Shown here: piece after piece, positions 45,350-53,522 of the stretch
How the letters are laid out: each line of letters begins with the position of its first letter
How positions within the stretch are numbered: the first letter of the stretch is position 1
Assembly: GCF_000717335.1 (NCBI RefSeq)
Contig: NZ_JNYZ01000023.1
Span: 1-64,000, forward strand
Origin: Amycolatopsis jejuensis
GTDB taxonomy: Bacteria; Actinomycetota; Actinomycetes; Mycobacteriales; Pseudonocardiaceae
Length of the DNA: 64,000 bases
Direction: 5' to 3'
Program-made: the position numbers and the translations under genes
The notes under the pieces: model-generated
What the model was told of the DNA's origin: nothing
Databases searched by the model: none
What the model saw: the letters and a program-made list of their open reading frames with translations, nothing else

Positions 45350-45407
45350 ATCTATCGCAAGCAGGCAGTCCTGCTGCTTGCCGGAGAAATGCATCGTTGC
45401 GAAAGAT
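45350..45407. promoter_or_regulatory. Imperfect inverted repeats in the GlxA/FecB divergent region
   Basis: ATCTATCGCAA (45350-45360) and TTGCGAAAGAT (45397-45407) match at 10 of 11 positions, with a second nested repeat GCAAGCAG/CTGCTTGC between them. The region covers both presumed promoters. It could bind the AraC-type regulator or fold in RNA; I cannot tell which. Confidence 0.4.
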
Positions 45408-45435
45408 GATCTTCTGTGCGGGATGCGAGTAATAG

Positions 45436-46473
45436 ATGACGAAGTACCGGATGCCGGTGGCCGTTGTTGCAGTCGTGGCAACCGCGCTGACCGGCTGCAG
45501 CACGGCACCGGACGCGGCCGTGCCGGCGACCGGCGGGACTTCGGTCAGGGTGGAGAACTGCGGCCGGACCGAGAACTTCCCGAAGACGCCATCCAGGGTC
45601 GTGATCCTGAACGGCACGTCGGTGGGGGAGGCGGAATCGTTCGTGGTGCTCGGCCTGAGCGAACGCATCGTCGCGAACGTGCAGTCGTACGGTGTTTCGG
45701 ATGTGCCGTCCTTGGCGGAAAAGGTTGCGGCATTGCCGACGGCGGGTCTGACGGTGAACGAGAACCACGATGTGCCCGCCGAACAATTGCTCGCCCTGCA
45801 ACCGGATCTGGTCGTTTCCACGTGGCCGGGCGGATTCGACCGGAGCTCCGGCTTCGCCACCCGGGAAGAGCTGGCCGCAGCAGGCGCGAACACATTGGTC
45901 AATCCAGCGAATTGCGCCGGGGGCGGAGCAGCAGCGACCGCCGAGCAGAAGCGCCGTTACGAGACCGTGGGAATCGAGGGCAGTTTCGACTTCCTCCGGC
46001 TGCTCGGCAAGGTCTTCCACGTCGAGGCCAAGGCGGAAAATGTTGTCGCAGCACAAGAACACCGGCTCGCGCAGGTGGCAGCGGTGTTGCGCGGCAAGAA
46101 GCCGGTCCACGGCCTGGTGGTGAGCCCCGGACCGGGCACGGACGGAACGCCGGCGGCCTGGACCGGTGGCATCGTCGACGAAGTGCTCAGGCGCGCCGGT
46201 GTGGAGAACGCTTTTGCCGGGCGTCAGCGAGAAGCTTCCGGCATGATCAGTGCCGAGCAGCTCGCCGCGGCTGAAGTGGAGATACTCGTCATTTTTGCGG
46301 ATTCCAGCGTCGAGGTGGAGGCCCTGGCGACGAAAACGTTCGCCACATTCCCGCAGTGGGCAGCGTCGAAAGCGAATCGGTACGTCGTGGTCCGCGACGG
46401 GCTGTATTTCGGTCCGACGAATGCCGCGGCAGTCGAGAAGGTCGCGAGAATTGCTCACCCGGATTCGTTCTGA
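45436..46473 (+). CDS. Metal-chelate (siderophore/heme/cobalamin) ABC importer, binding lipoprotein
   Basis: The product is 345 residues, FecB/BtuF-like (cluster 8 binding protein). Lipobox ALTGC gives a lipid anchor. The fold pattern is RVVILNGTSVGEAESFVVLGL, LLALQPDLVVST, a long helix and DEVLRRAGVENAF. It has an extra segment with a Cys (NPANCAGGG) after the first domain. ATG at 45436. The next two genes encode the permease and ATPase with overlapping ends, a complete importer. Ligand is unknown. Confidence 0.87.
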   Translation: MTKYRMPVAVVAVVATALTGCSTAPDAAVPATGGTSVRVENCGRTENFPKTPSRVVILNGTSVGEAESFVVLGLSERIVANVQSYGVSDVPSLAEKVAALPTAGLTVNENHDVPAEQLLALQPDLVVSTWPGGFDRSSGFATREELAAAGANTLVNPANCAGGGAAATAEQKRRYETVGIEGSFDFLRLLGKVFHVEAKAENVVAAQEHRLAQVAAVLRGKKPVHGLVVSPGPGTDGTPAAWTGGIVDEVLRRAGVENAFAGRQREASGMISAEQLAAAEVEILVIFADSSVEVEALATKTFATFPQWAASKANRYVVVRDGLYFGPTNAAAVEKVARIAHPDSF

Positions 46474-47494
46474 CCCGAGCCGCACTCGCCTGCCGCTCGG
46501 CGGGTGGGTCGCGCTGCTCGCCCTGATTCTCCTCGCGGTCGCCGTGCTCGGCGTGTGCGTCGGCAGCGTGCCGTTGCCGGTCGGCGATGTGGTGCAGGTG
46601 GTGCTTGCCAAGGTCGGTATCGGTACGCCCACCTCGCCACTGAACGCCGTGATCGTGTGGGATTACCGCATTCCCCGGGTCATTGCCGCGATGACCGCCG
46701 GGGCAGGGCTGACGGTGTCCGGGATCGCGTTGCAGGGCCTGGTACGGAATCCGCTCGCTGACCCGTACGTCGTCGGGGTTTCTTCGGGAGCGTCGTTCGG
46801 TGCGGTTCTCGTCATGGTTGCCGGCGGCGGTGCGTTGCTGGGCCTCGGCGTGCCCGCCGGGGCGTTCGCCGGCGCGGTTCTCGTCCTCACGCTCGTCTTT
46901 CTTTTCGCCCAGCGGCGCGGTGCCTTCACCGACAACCGGCTCGTCCTCGCCGGTGTCGCGCTCGGCTACATCGCCGCTGCCGGAACCAGTTTCGTCCAGC
47001 TGCAAGCGAAACCCGGGCAGCTGACCGGAATCCTGTTCTGGACCCTCGGCTCCGTGTCGGGCGCGCGGTGGAACTCGCTGCCGATCCCGGTCACGGTCAT
47101 CCTGGTCTGCGTCCTCTGGCTGCTGACCCAAGGTCGTGCGTTGAACGCGCTTTCCCTGGGCGACGACGCCGCAACAGCCGTCGGAGTGCATCTGCGCCGG
47201 CTTCGGCTGTCTTTGCTGCTCGTGGCCGCGCTGTGTGCCGCGGTCACCGTCGGGATCGCCGGGGGCGTCGGCTTCGTCGGGCTGATCATCCCGCACGCGG
47301 CCCGTCTGCTCGTCGGAGCCGACCATCGCCGCGTCCTTCCCGTCGGCGCGTTGCTGGGAGCGGTGTTCCTCGTCGCCGTCGACCTCGTCGCCCGCACTGC
47401 CGGTTCGCCGCACGAGTTCCCGCTGACGATTTTCACGGCACTGGCAGGCGGACCGTTCTTCCTGTTCCTGATGCAGCGGGAACGAGGACAGTGA
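46451..47494 (+). CDS. Metal-chelate ABC importer, FecCD-family permease
   Basis: The product is about 347 residues with about ten helices. Family markers are WDYRIPRVIAAMTAGAGLTVSGIALQG, NPLADPYVVGVSSGASFGAVL and GVGFVGLIIPHAARLLVGADHR. The most plausible start is TTG 46451, overlapping the binding-protein gene by 23 bp; the frame is open much further upstream but only as a shadow of that gene, and no ATG or GTG fits. The stop overlaps the ATPase start. Confidence 0.87.
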   Translation: MLTRIRSDPSRTRLPLGGWVALLALILLAVAVLGVCVGSVPLPVGDVVQVVLAKVGIGTPTSPLNAVIVWDYRIPRVIAAMTAGAGLTVSGIALQGLVRNPLADPYVVGVSSGASFGAVLVMVAGGGALLGLGVPAGAFAGAVLVLTLVFLFAQRRGAFTDNRLVLAGVALGYIAAAGTSFVQLQAKPGQLTGILFWTLGSVSGARWNSLPIPVTVILVCVLWLLTQGRALNALSLGDDAATAVGVHLRRLRLSLLLVAALCAAVTVGIAGGVGFVGLIIPHAARLLVGADHRRVLPVGALLGAVFLVAVDLVARTAGSPHEFPLTIFTALAGGPFFLFLMQRERGQ

Positions 47495-48285
47495 TGCGCG
47501 TCGACCTCGCTTCCGTCACGATCCGGCTCGGTGGCACCCCGATCGTGCAAGACATCGACCTGTCGGTCCCCGAGGGCGCGTTCCTCGCGATCGTCGGGCC
47601 GAACGGTTCCGGCAAGACGACGCTGCTCCGCGCGATCTACCAGGCGGTACGGCCGGTCGGTGGTGCCGTGCTGATCGGCCGTCGCGACGTCCGCGCCGTG
47701 CCACCGCGGGAAGCCGCCCGGCTCCGGGCGGTCGTGCCGCAGTTCCAGGACGCCGGAACCGGCCTCACCGCGAGCGAGGTCGTCGGCACCGGCCGGCACG
47801 CTCACGTGCGCTGGTGGTCGGCGGAACGCCCGGCCGACCGGGACCTGGTCACCGAGGCCCTCCGGCGGACCGGTGCCGGTCCGCTCGCGCAGCGGGTGTT
47901 CAGCACCCTGTCCGGCGGTGAACGGCAACGGGTTCTCCTCGCCCGGGCGCTCGCGCAGGAGGCGTCGGTGCTGATCCTGGACGAGCCGACCAACCACCTG
48001 GATCCGCGGGCGCAGCTCGACCTCCTCGACCTGCTCGGCAGCCTTCCGCTGACGCGGATTGCCGTCTTCCACGATCTCGACCATGCCCTCGCCTACGCGG
48101 ACCTCGTCGCGGTCCTGCACTCCGGCCGCCTCGTCGCGTCGGGTCCTCCGGCCGAGGTGCTCACCGACGACCTCACCACGACAGTCTTCGGCGTCCGGTC
48201 GCAGCTGATGCAGCACCCGCTCACCGGCCGCCCGCACCTGCTGACGGCGCCTTTGCCGGGTACTCCGACAGCAGAAGGCCACTAG
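47494..48285 (+). CDS. Metal-chelate ABC importer, ATPase (FecE type)
   Basis: The product is 263 residues. Walker A is GPNGSGKTT, the signature is STLSGGERQRV, Walker B is VLILDEPTNHLD and the switch His is in AVFHDLDHALAYAD. ATG at 47494 overlaps the permease stop (GTGATG); the GTG three bases earlier is an alternative. It powers the importer made with the two preceding genes. A Q-loop reading VPQFQDAGTGLTASEVV is normal for this family. Confidence 0.92.
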   Translation: MRVDLASVTIRLGGTPIVQDIDLSVPEGAFLAIVGPNGSGKTTLLRAIYQAVRPVGGAVLIGRRDVRAVPPREAARLRAVVPQFQDAGTGLTASEVVGTGRHAHVRWWSAERPADRDLVTEALRRTGAGPLAQRVFSTLSGGERQRVLLARALAQEASVLILDEPTNHLDPRAQLDLLDLLGSLPLTRIAVFHDLDHALAYADLVAVLHSGRLVASGPPAEVLTDDLTTTVFGVRSQLMQHPLTGRPHLLTAPLPGTPTAEGH

Positions 48286-48294
48286 GGTGACGAG

Positions 48295-48886
48295 GTGTTT
48301 CCGGTCCGCTCGCTCGTGCCCGCCTGCCTCGATCTCGGCGCCGATCGTGGCTGGCCGCGGGAGGAGCGGAAGTGGTCGATGCTGCTGGACGTCGGCCGTG
48401 GGTTCGGCATCGACGCCCCGGACGGCGGTCTCGCAGCGAGTGCGATTCTCACCCGGACGGGACCGACGGCGACGGGTCTCGATGGTCGTGGTCGCCGAGC
48501 GGTTTGCACGCCGCGGGCTCGCCCGCCGGGTGATGGCGCATGCGCTCGACGCGGCCGGGGATGCGGTGGTTTCCTTGCATGCCACGGAAATCGGGCGTCC
48601 GCTATATGAATCGATGGGTTTCGTGGTCGACGGCGGCTGCAATGACTACCGGGGTCGCTTTGCCGACGACGGCGGGCCGGGTGCGCGGCCGATCGGCCCG
48701 TTGGACGTCGCGCGGGTGTATGGAACGTGCATGTGACCGATGGCGGGTACGCGCTGGGCACGGTGCTCAACGGCGTGACGGTGATCGGCCCGGTCGTGGC
48801 CTCCGACGAGGAACAGGCCCGTGCGCTGATCCGCAGCATCGCCCGCGCGTCGGATGGTGAGATGCGGTTTCGCCATACAACACAGC
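48295..48886 (+). pseudogene. Broken GNAT-family acetyltransferase, two compensating frameshifts and lost C-terminus
   Basis: Three pieces read in order. Frame one (from 48295) gives WPREERKWSMLLDVGRGFGI. A second frame (about 48480-48730) gives MVVVAERFARRGLARRVMAH, the acetyl-CoA loop, then HATEIGRPLYESMGFVVDGG. The first frame returns (about 48715-48886) with VWNVHVTDGGYALGTVLNGV and a second GNAT-like half. Two shifts, near 48475 and 48720, cancel each other. Similarity stops near 48886, next to the convergent SRPBCC gene, so the end is missing. It starts 9 bp after the ATPase gene. Confidence 0.75.
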
Positions 48887-48897
48887 GCTCGGTTAGG

Positions 48898-49785
48898 TCA
48901 CCCGCGGCTGGCTTCGTACTGCTTCCTCGTCGAAGCCACCCTCTCCGCCGACCACGGATCCAGCGCAAGATCGAACGAAGCAGCAAAAAGCGCGTTCAAC
49001 TGCTCATGCCGGGTGGCCATCAGATCCGGCAGCTGGTCGGCGAGGTCGGCCGGGACCGTTTGCCTCAGCTCCACCCGCACGCCGTCCAGCGGGTCGGCCG
49101 TCACTTCCCATCGGACGCGGCCGTGGTCCGTGTACTCCAGTACCTCCGGCGAGCGTGACTCCAGGACCTCGGCGTCTCCCGCGAACTCGAGGAGCCGTTG
49201 CCACACATCGGCTGGGGCTGGCCAGACCAGGTCGCGGCGGAAGCGGAATTCCTTGCCGCCATTGAGGATTTCGCTTTTGAGGATTTCGCCGTATTCCAGG
49301 CCCCATTCCTCGATGTAGTGCAGCATCCGCGCGTGCCAGTCCGTCGGGAGCACCGGGGTCCGGCCGTCGAGTGCCGCGTCGAGCGATTCCAGGCAGGCGA
49401 CCCAGCCGGTGGTGTGCCGTCCGGCGGCGATCAGTGCGATCTCCGGCTCGCCGCGGTTGAACGTGTGCGTGAACTCCAGCTTGCTGCCGGTGCGCTCGGC
49501 CGACACCTCGATCCGGATCACGTCCGTGTTCCAGCTGAACTCGAACAGCCCGGGAGGCTGGTAGGCGAGGATTTCGCCCTCGCTGGTGTCACCGGTTTCG
49601 GTGAAGGTGAACGTGATCTTGCCGCCCGCCGCGGGGCGTTCCGGCAGGGTGACCGCGGCCGGGAACCAATGCGCCAGCTCCTCTGGCGTGGTGATCGCGT
49701 GCCACACCTTCTCCGGCGGATGGGTCAGGTGCCGTTCGATCGTCACGCCCGGCCTGCCGGACGGGCTGGTCTGCAGGATCGCCAT
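48898..49785 (-). CDS. Two-domain SRPBCC (AHSA1/START-like) protein
   Basis: The product is 295 residues. The first SRPBCC domain (about 1-150) shows the AHSA1 pattern TIERHLTHPPEKVWHAITTPEELAHWFP and GLFEFSW...FTHTF; a second, more diverged half follows (FRFRRDLVWPAPADVWQRLLEFAG). These helix-grip folds bind hydrophobic ligands or act as Hsp90 co-activators; function here unknown. ATG at 49785 is preceded by TTATATAC, a good -10 box about 6 nt upstream, with no ribosome site, so the message is probably leaderless. Convergent with the GNAT pseudogene. Confidence 0.82.
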   Translation of the reverse strand: MAILQTSPSGRPGVTIERHLTHPPEKVWHAITTPEELAHWFPAAVTLPERPAAGGKITFTFTETGDTSEGEILAYQPPGLFEFSWNTDVIRIEVSAERTGSKLEFTHTFNRGEPEIALIAAGRHTTGWVACLESLDAALDGRTPVLPTDWHARMLHYIEEWGLEYGEILKSEILNGGKEFRFRRDLVWPAPADVWQRLLEFAGDAEVLESRSPEVLEYTDHGRVRWEVTADPLDGVRVELRQTVPADLADQLPDLMATRHEQLNALFAASFDLALDPWSAERVASTRKQYEASRG

Positions 49786-49816
49786 GCCCGTATATAACCA
49801 CGGCGGCATATGCGGG

Positions 49817-50518
49817 TCAAGAAGCCAGGTGGATCCCGTAGCCGCTGCGGCCGGGAGCGACGTCCGGATGCAGCACGAGACGACGGTCGTAGTCGCCGCC
49901 GTCCTGCGTGCGATACGGAAGCGGATCGGCCGTTTCCAGTGAATGCAAACGCTTGCGCAGGTGCTCGGCGGTGCATTCGAAGCGCTCCGGCGTCATCCGG
50001 TTCGTGCCCGTGATGGTGACCGGCGGCAGCACCGTCATGCCGGTGTAGAAGAGCGTGGCGTGCTGGACGCCGAACAGCAGGTCATCGAGCGAGCCGTGCG
50101 CACCGCGCGGGCCGAGGCTCTCCGCATGCGCGCCCGCGGTGACCACCACCATGGCGCGCTTTCCGGCCAGCACGCCGTTGCCATAACGCAGGACGTGGCC
50201 GGTTTCGTCGCGGAAGTCGTAGCCGTAACCCTGCACCAGGACGCGGTCGAACCAGCCCTTCAGAATGGCCGGGGTGTCCGCCCACCAGAGCGGAAACTGC
50301 ACGATGACGGTGTCGGCCCAGGCGAGTTTCTCGTGCTCGGCGCGGACGTCGCCGGGCACCGTGGCGATCTTGTCGACCACCGGGTTCCAGCGCATGGCGT
50401 AGAGGTCGGATTCGCGCACTTCGTGACCGAGGCTGCGCAGCGTGGCCAGGCCGTCGTCGCGGAGGGCGCCGTTGAGGGATTCGGGTTCGGGATGAGCGAA
50501 GACCCACAGGACGTTCAT
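49817..50518 (-). CDS. Flavodoxin-fold NAD(P)H:quinone oxidoreductase (NQO1/MdaB-like)
   Basis: The product is 233 residues. Features of the NQO1 family are NVLWVFAHPEPESLNGAL at the start, WADTVIVQFPLWWADTPAILKGWFDRV in the middle and VVVTAGAHAESLGPRG near the flavin site. It would reduce quinones or azo compounds by two electrons using FAD. ATG at 50518. It is divergent from a GlxA-type regulator with 70 bp between them, the usual layout of a regulator and its redox-stress target. The C-terminal 25 residues are an unusual extension. Confidence 0.87.
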   Translation of the reverse strand: MNVLWVFAHPEPESLNGALRDDGLATLRSLGHEVRESDLYAMRWNPVVDKIATVPGDVRAEHEKLAWADTVIVQFPLWWADTPAILKGWFDRVLVQGYGYDFRDETGHVLRYGNGVLAGKRAMVVVTAGAHAESLGPRGAHGSLDDLLFGVQHATLFYTGMTVLPPVTITGTNRMTPERFECTAEHLRKRLHSLETADPLPYRTQDGGDYDRRLVLHPDVAPGRSGYGIHLAS

Positions 50519-50588
50519 GTCGTCAGGGTGCATCCGCATCGGGACGCGAAACAGTGGCCGGATGGCCACCTTGTGCAAGAATCGAGCC

Positions 50589-51572
50589 ATGGCTGTTTTC
50601 CGGCACCCCGAGCGGCACAAGGTCGCGGTGCTGGTGCGCCACGGCATGCTCGTGATGGAGCTCGGCATCGTCCACCGCCTGTTCGGGCAGGCCCGTTCGG
50701 CGACCGGCGAGCGGCTGTACGAGGTCATCACGTGCACGCCGGAGCCGGGTGACATCCGCACCGACGCCGACTTCACCATCCCCGTCCCGCGTGGTCCGGA
50801 GGCCGTGGCCGAGGCGGACACCGTGATCGTGCCCGCGTCGTCGGCCGAGTACGAGCCCACCGGACACCAGCTGACGCCGCCGGTCGCGCATGCGATGGGC
50901 CTGATCCGGCCGGACACGCGGATCGCGTCGATCTGCACCGGCGCGTTCGTGCTTGCCGCGATGGGCCTGCTCGACGGCAAACGCGCGACCACGCACTGGC
51001 GGTCGGCGTGCGAGTTCCAGCTCGAGTACCCGCGGGTATGCCTCGACCCGGACGTCCTCTACACCGAGGACGAGAACGTTTACACCTCGGCCGGGGTCGC
51101 GTCCGGCATCGACCTGTGCCTGCACCTGATCCGCCGCGACTTCGGCGCGGCCGTGGCCAACGAGGTCGCGCGCGGCACGGTGGTGTCGCCGCATCGTGAG
51201 GGCGGGCAGGCGCAGTTCATCCGCCGTCCGGTACCCGAGCCGCGTTCGCCGTCGACGGCCGCCGCGCGGGCTTGGGCGCTGGAGCACCTCGAACGGCCGC
51301 TGACCCTGCGTGACCTGGCGGCGAAGGAGTCGATGAGCACCCGCACGTTCACTCGCCGCTTCCGCGACGAGGTCGGGATTTCGGCTCTGCAGTGGCTTAC
51401 CCAGCAGCGAGTGGAACGGGCGCGGCAGCTGCTGGAGGAAACCGAACTGCCGATCGACCGCGTTGCTGCGGCGTGTGGGTTCGGCACCGCGGCCTCGCTG
51501 CGCCAGCACCTGCAGGCCGCGCTCGGCGTCTCGCCCAGCGCCTACCGCACGACTTTCCGCCGCACCGCCTGA
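50589..51572 (+). CDS. GlxA-type AraC-family regulator (second copy)
   Basis: The product is 327 residues. A DJ-1/PfpI-like domain (KVAVLVRHGMLVMELGIVHRL, ASICTGAFVLAAMGLLDGKRATTHW) is followed by a double AraC helix-turn-helix (LRDLAAKESMSTRTFTRRF and PIDRVAAACGFGTAASLRQHL). ATG at 50589. Divergent from the NQO1-like gene, its probable target. Much of the sensor region, including [13 protein letters not shown] and [12 protein letters not shown], matches the regulator at 44374-45342. Confidence 0.9.
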   Translation: MAVFRHPERHKVAVLVRHGMLVMELGIVHRLFGQARSATGERLYEVITCTPEPGDIRTDADFTIPVPRGPEAVAEADTVIVPASSAEYEPTGHQLTPPVAHAMGLIRPDTRIASICTGAFVLAAMGLLDGKRATTHWRSACEFQLEYPRVCLDPDVLYTEDENVYTSAGVASGIDLCLHLIRRDFGAAVANEVARGTVVSPHREGGQAQFIRRPVPEPRSPSTAAARAWALEHLERPLTLRDLAAKESMSTRTFTRRFRDEVGISALQWLTQQRVERARQLLEETELPIDRVAAACGFGTAASLRQHLQAALGVSPSAYRTTFRRTA

Positions 51573-51579
51573 AACCGGC

Positions 51580-51656
51580 GGCCCGTGGCAAAGTCCGTGA
51601 AGGGAACCATGAGGGAATCTGATTCCGTGAAGGTGGCCACGGACTTGCCACGGGCC
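51580..51656. terminator. Long hairpin holding dispersed core repeat copy 3
   Basis: Positions 51580-51599 pair with 51638-51656 apart from one extra base, and the 38-bp core repeat (51597-51634) forms the loop. It follows the GlxA gene by 8 bp and faces the convergent HTH gene, so it can end transcription from both sides. Confidence 0.7.
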
Positions 51657-51728
51657 GACCCCCAGCGACTCCCATCCTGGCGAGGTACCGGGGGTGTCCG
51701 GTATGGGTCTTACAGAATCTGACAGTCC

Positions 51729-52523
51729 TCAGGAGACCACGGTCACCAGTACGTACACCGGACGGCGCGTGGTGAAGAACTCGGCACCCGAGGCGTCGAC
51801 CATCTTCCAGCCGATCCAGCACCGGCCCGGCGAATCGGGCGCGGTCACCGGCACGCTCACCATCACGTGGTCGCCCGGTGCGGTGTCGCCGATCAGCACC
51901 CGCTCGGGGGTCCGGCAGGCGCCCGGACCCGGCGGCAGGTCCATCCGCTGCAGGTACCGCTCGTGCCAGACCACCGAACCGGCGTTCTGCAGCTCCCACA
52001 CCTTGAGCACGGTCTCCCCGGTGCGGATCGTGGTGCCGTCGGGGACGGTGACGTCGGAGATGAACTTGGTGTTGTCGCCGGGGATGCGGGCCCCGGCGTC
52101 TCCGGTGCGCGTACCCAGCTTCGGCACCACGAACGCGGCGATCCCGCCGAACAGCACCACGACCAGGGCAGCCGCGGCCAGCGCGTACTTCCGGCGGGGC
52201 CGCGGGGTGGCCGGTTCCGTGCTGACCACGAGCGGTGCCACCACCGGTTCGGGCGCCGGTTCCCCGATCGGCTCGGGCGGAACTCCCTTGAGCTCCTCCC
52301 ACCGCCACCGCCACTGCTGCTCGTCCGCACCGCAAGCCCGCACGAACTCACGCGTCGTGTCCCACGACGGGAACCGGGTGCCCCGGACAGCCTCGTGCAG
52401 CGTGGTGTGCGAGATCTGCCCGGAGCGTTCGGCCATCTTGCGGAACGACGGGTCCCCGGCCTGCGCGCGCAGTGCGGCCAGCTCCGCCGACAGCACCTGC
52501 GCGGGAGAACGGCCGTCGCCCAT
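51729..52523 (-). CDS. Transmembrane HTH protein with extracytoplasmic NBR1-Ig-like domain
   Basis: The product is 264 residues. Residues about 1-75 form a helix-turn-helix-like domain (FRKMAERSGQISHTTLHEAVRGTRFPSWDTTREFVRACG) as seen in actinobacterial XRE-type proteins. One membrane helix is at about 112-134 (KYALAAAALVVVLFGGIAAFVV). The outer part has the NBR1-Ig pattern: DVTVPDGTTIRTGETVLKVW, ELQNAGSVVWHERYL, GDHVMVSVPVTAP. This puts a DNA-binding-type domain inside and a beta-sandwich outside in one chain. ATG at 52523. Ligand and targets unknown. Confidence 0.8.
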   Translation of the reverse strand: MGDGRSPAQVLSAELAALRAQAGDPSFRKMAERSGQISHTTLHEAVRGTRFPSWDTTREFVRACGADEQQWRWRWEELKGVPPEPIGEPAPEPVVAPLVVSTEPATPRPRRKYALAAAALVVVLFGGIAAFVVPKLGTRTGDAGARIPGDNTKFISDVTVPDGTTIRTGETVLKVWELQNAGSVVWHERYLQRMDLPPGPGACRTPERVLIGDTAPGDHVMVSVPVTAPDSPGRCWIGWKMVDASGAEFFTTRRPVYVLVTVVS

Positions 52524-52604
52524 TGCGCTCCCCGGTTGTCAGATCCGCTGGTCAGCGACCAGTCTGACATTCCGGTCCGACACCGGCAGGGCGTACCCCG
52601 CGGG

Positions 52605-53465
52605 TCAGCGCAGCAACAGCTCGCGCAGGGTCTTGGTGACCATGGCCGGGGCCTGCTCGGCCATGAAGTGCCCGGTGGTGACGGTCTCGTGCACGCAGGT
52701 CGGCGCCCACGCGCGCCACAGCGCGACCGCGTCGTAGCCCAGTGCGACACCCCAATCCTGCTGCACCACGGTGACCGGCATCTCCAGCTGCTTACCCGCC
52801 TCGCGGTCGGCGCGGTCCTGCTCGATGTCGATGCCGGCGGACGCGCGGTAGTCGGCGACGATGGACGGGACCGCGTTCCGGCACGCTTCGAGGTACCGCG
52901 CGCGGATGTCGGCCGGGATGGCTTCCGGGTCGGCGCCCCACTGGTCGAGGAAGTGGCCGAAGAATGCGTCTGGGGCGCCGCTGATCAGCTGCTCGGGCAG
53001 TCCGGGCGGCTGCGCCATCAGATACAGATGGAAGGCGACGGCCGCGTTGACGCCGCTCAGGACGTTCCACATGTCGAGCGTCGGCAGTACGTCGAGGATC
53101 GCCAGGTGGGTCACGTGGCCGGGGTGGTCGAGGCCGGCGCGGATCGCGACGAGCGCGCCGCGGTCGTGCCCGGCCAGCGCGAACTTCTCGTGGCCGAAGG
53201 CGCGGGCGAGGGCGACGACGTCGGCGGCCATGGTGCGCTTGGAGTAGGTCTGACCGTCGTCGGCGGGTTTGTCGCTGTCGCCGTAACCACGCAGGTCGGG
53301 GCAGAGCACGGTGTGGTCGGCGGCGAGGTCGGCGGCGACGTGCCGCCACATCAGGTGGGTCTCGGGGAAGCCGTGCAGCAGCACGACGGGGGAGCCGGAG
53401 CCGGCGACGGCGACATTCAGTGAGACGTTCTCGGCGACGGGCACTCGTTGGTAGTCGAAGTTCAT
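52605..53465 (-). CDS. Alpha/beta hydrolase (haloalkanoate dehalogenase / epoxide hydrolase type)
   Basis: The product is 286 residues. The oxyanion turn is LLHGFPETHLMW, the second motif LRGYGDSDKP, and the nucleophile elbow GHDRGA carries Asp rather than Ser. Asp nucleophiles are typical of haloacetate dehalogenases and epoxide hydrolases. The catalytic His is in TGHFMAEQAP near the C-terminus. ATG at 53465. It is divergent from the BTAD regulator with 57 bp between starts, and a spaced direct repeat lies in that gap. Confidence 0.87.
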   Translation of the reverse strand: MNFDYQRVPVAENVSLNVAVAGSGSPVVLLHGFPETHLMWRHVAADLAADHTVLCPDLRGYGDSDKPADDGQTYSKRTMAADVVALARAFGHEKFALAGHDRGALVAIRAGLDHPGHVTHLAILDVLPTLDMWNVLSGVNAAVAFHLYLMAQPPGLPEQLISGAPDAFFGHFLDQWGADPEAIPADIRARYLEACRNAVPSIVADYRASAGIDIEQDRADREAGKQLEMPVTVVQQDWGVALGYDAVALWRAWAPTCVHETVTTGHFMAEQAPAMVTKTLRELLLR

Positions 53466-53485
53466 GTCGACAGCCTGCGCGGGGC

Positions 53486-53503
53486 CGATCAGTATTCGAT
53501 CAG
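53486..53503. promoter_or_regulatory. Direct heptamer repeat, candidate SARP/BTAD-type binding site
   Basis: CGATCAG occurs at 53486-53492 and 53497-53503, exactly 11 bp apart. Streptomyces antibiotic regulatory proteins bind direct heptamer repeats with 11- or 22-bp spacing over the -35 region. The repeat lies between the hydrolase gene and the BTAD regulator gene, 20 bp before the latter. Confidence 0.5.
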
Positions 53504-53522
53504 CGATTACAGTACGGAGCCG

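Noticed and set aside
45343..45435. Cobalamin riboswitch before the metal-chelate importer
   Set aside because: Gap is only 93 bp and no B12-box-like conserved sequence is present; a full riboswitch would not fit.
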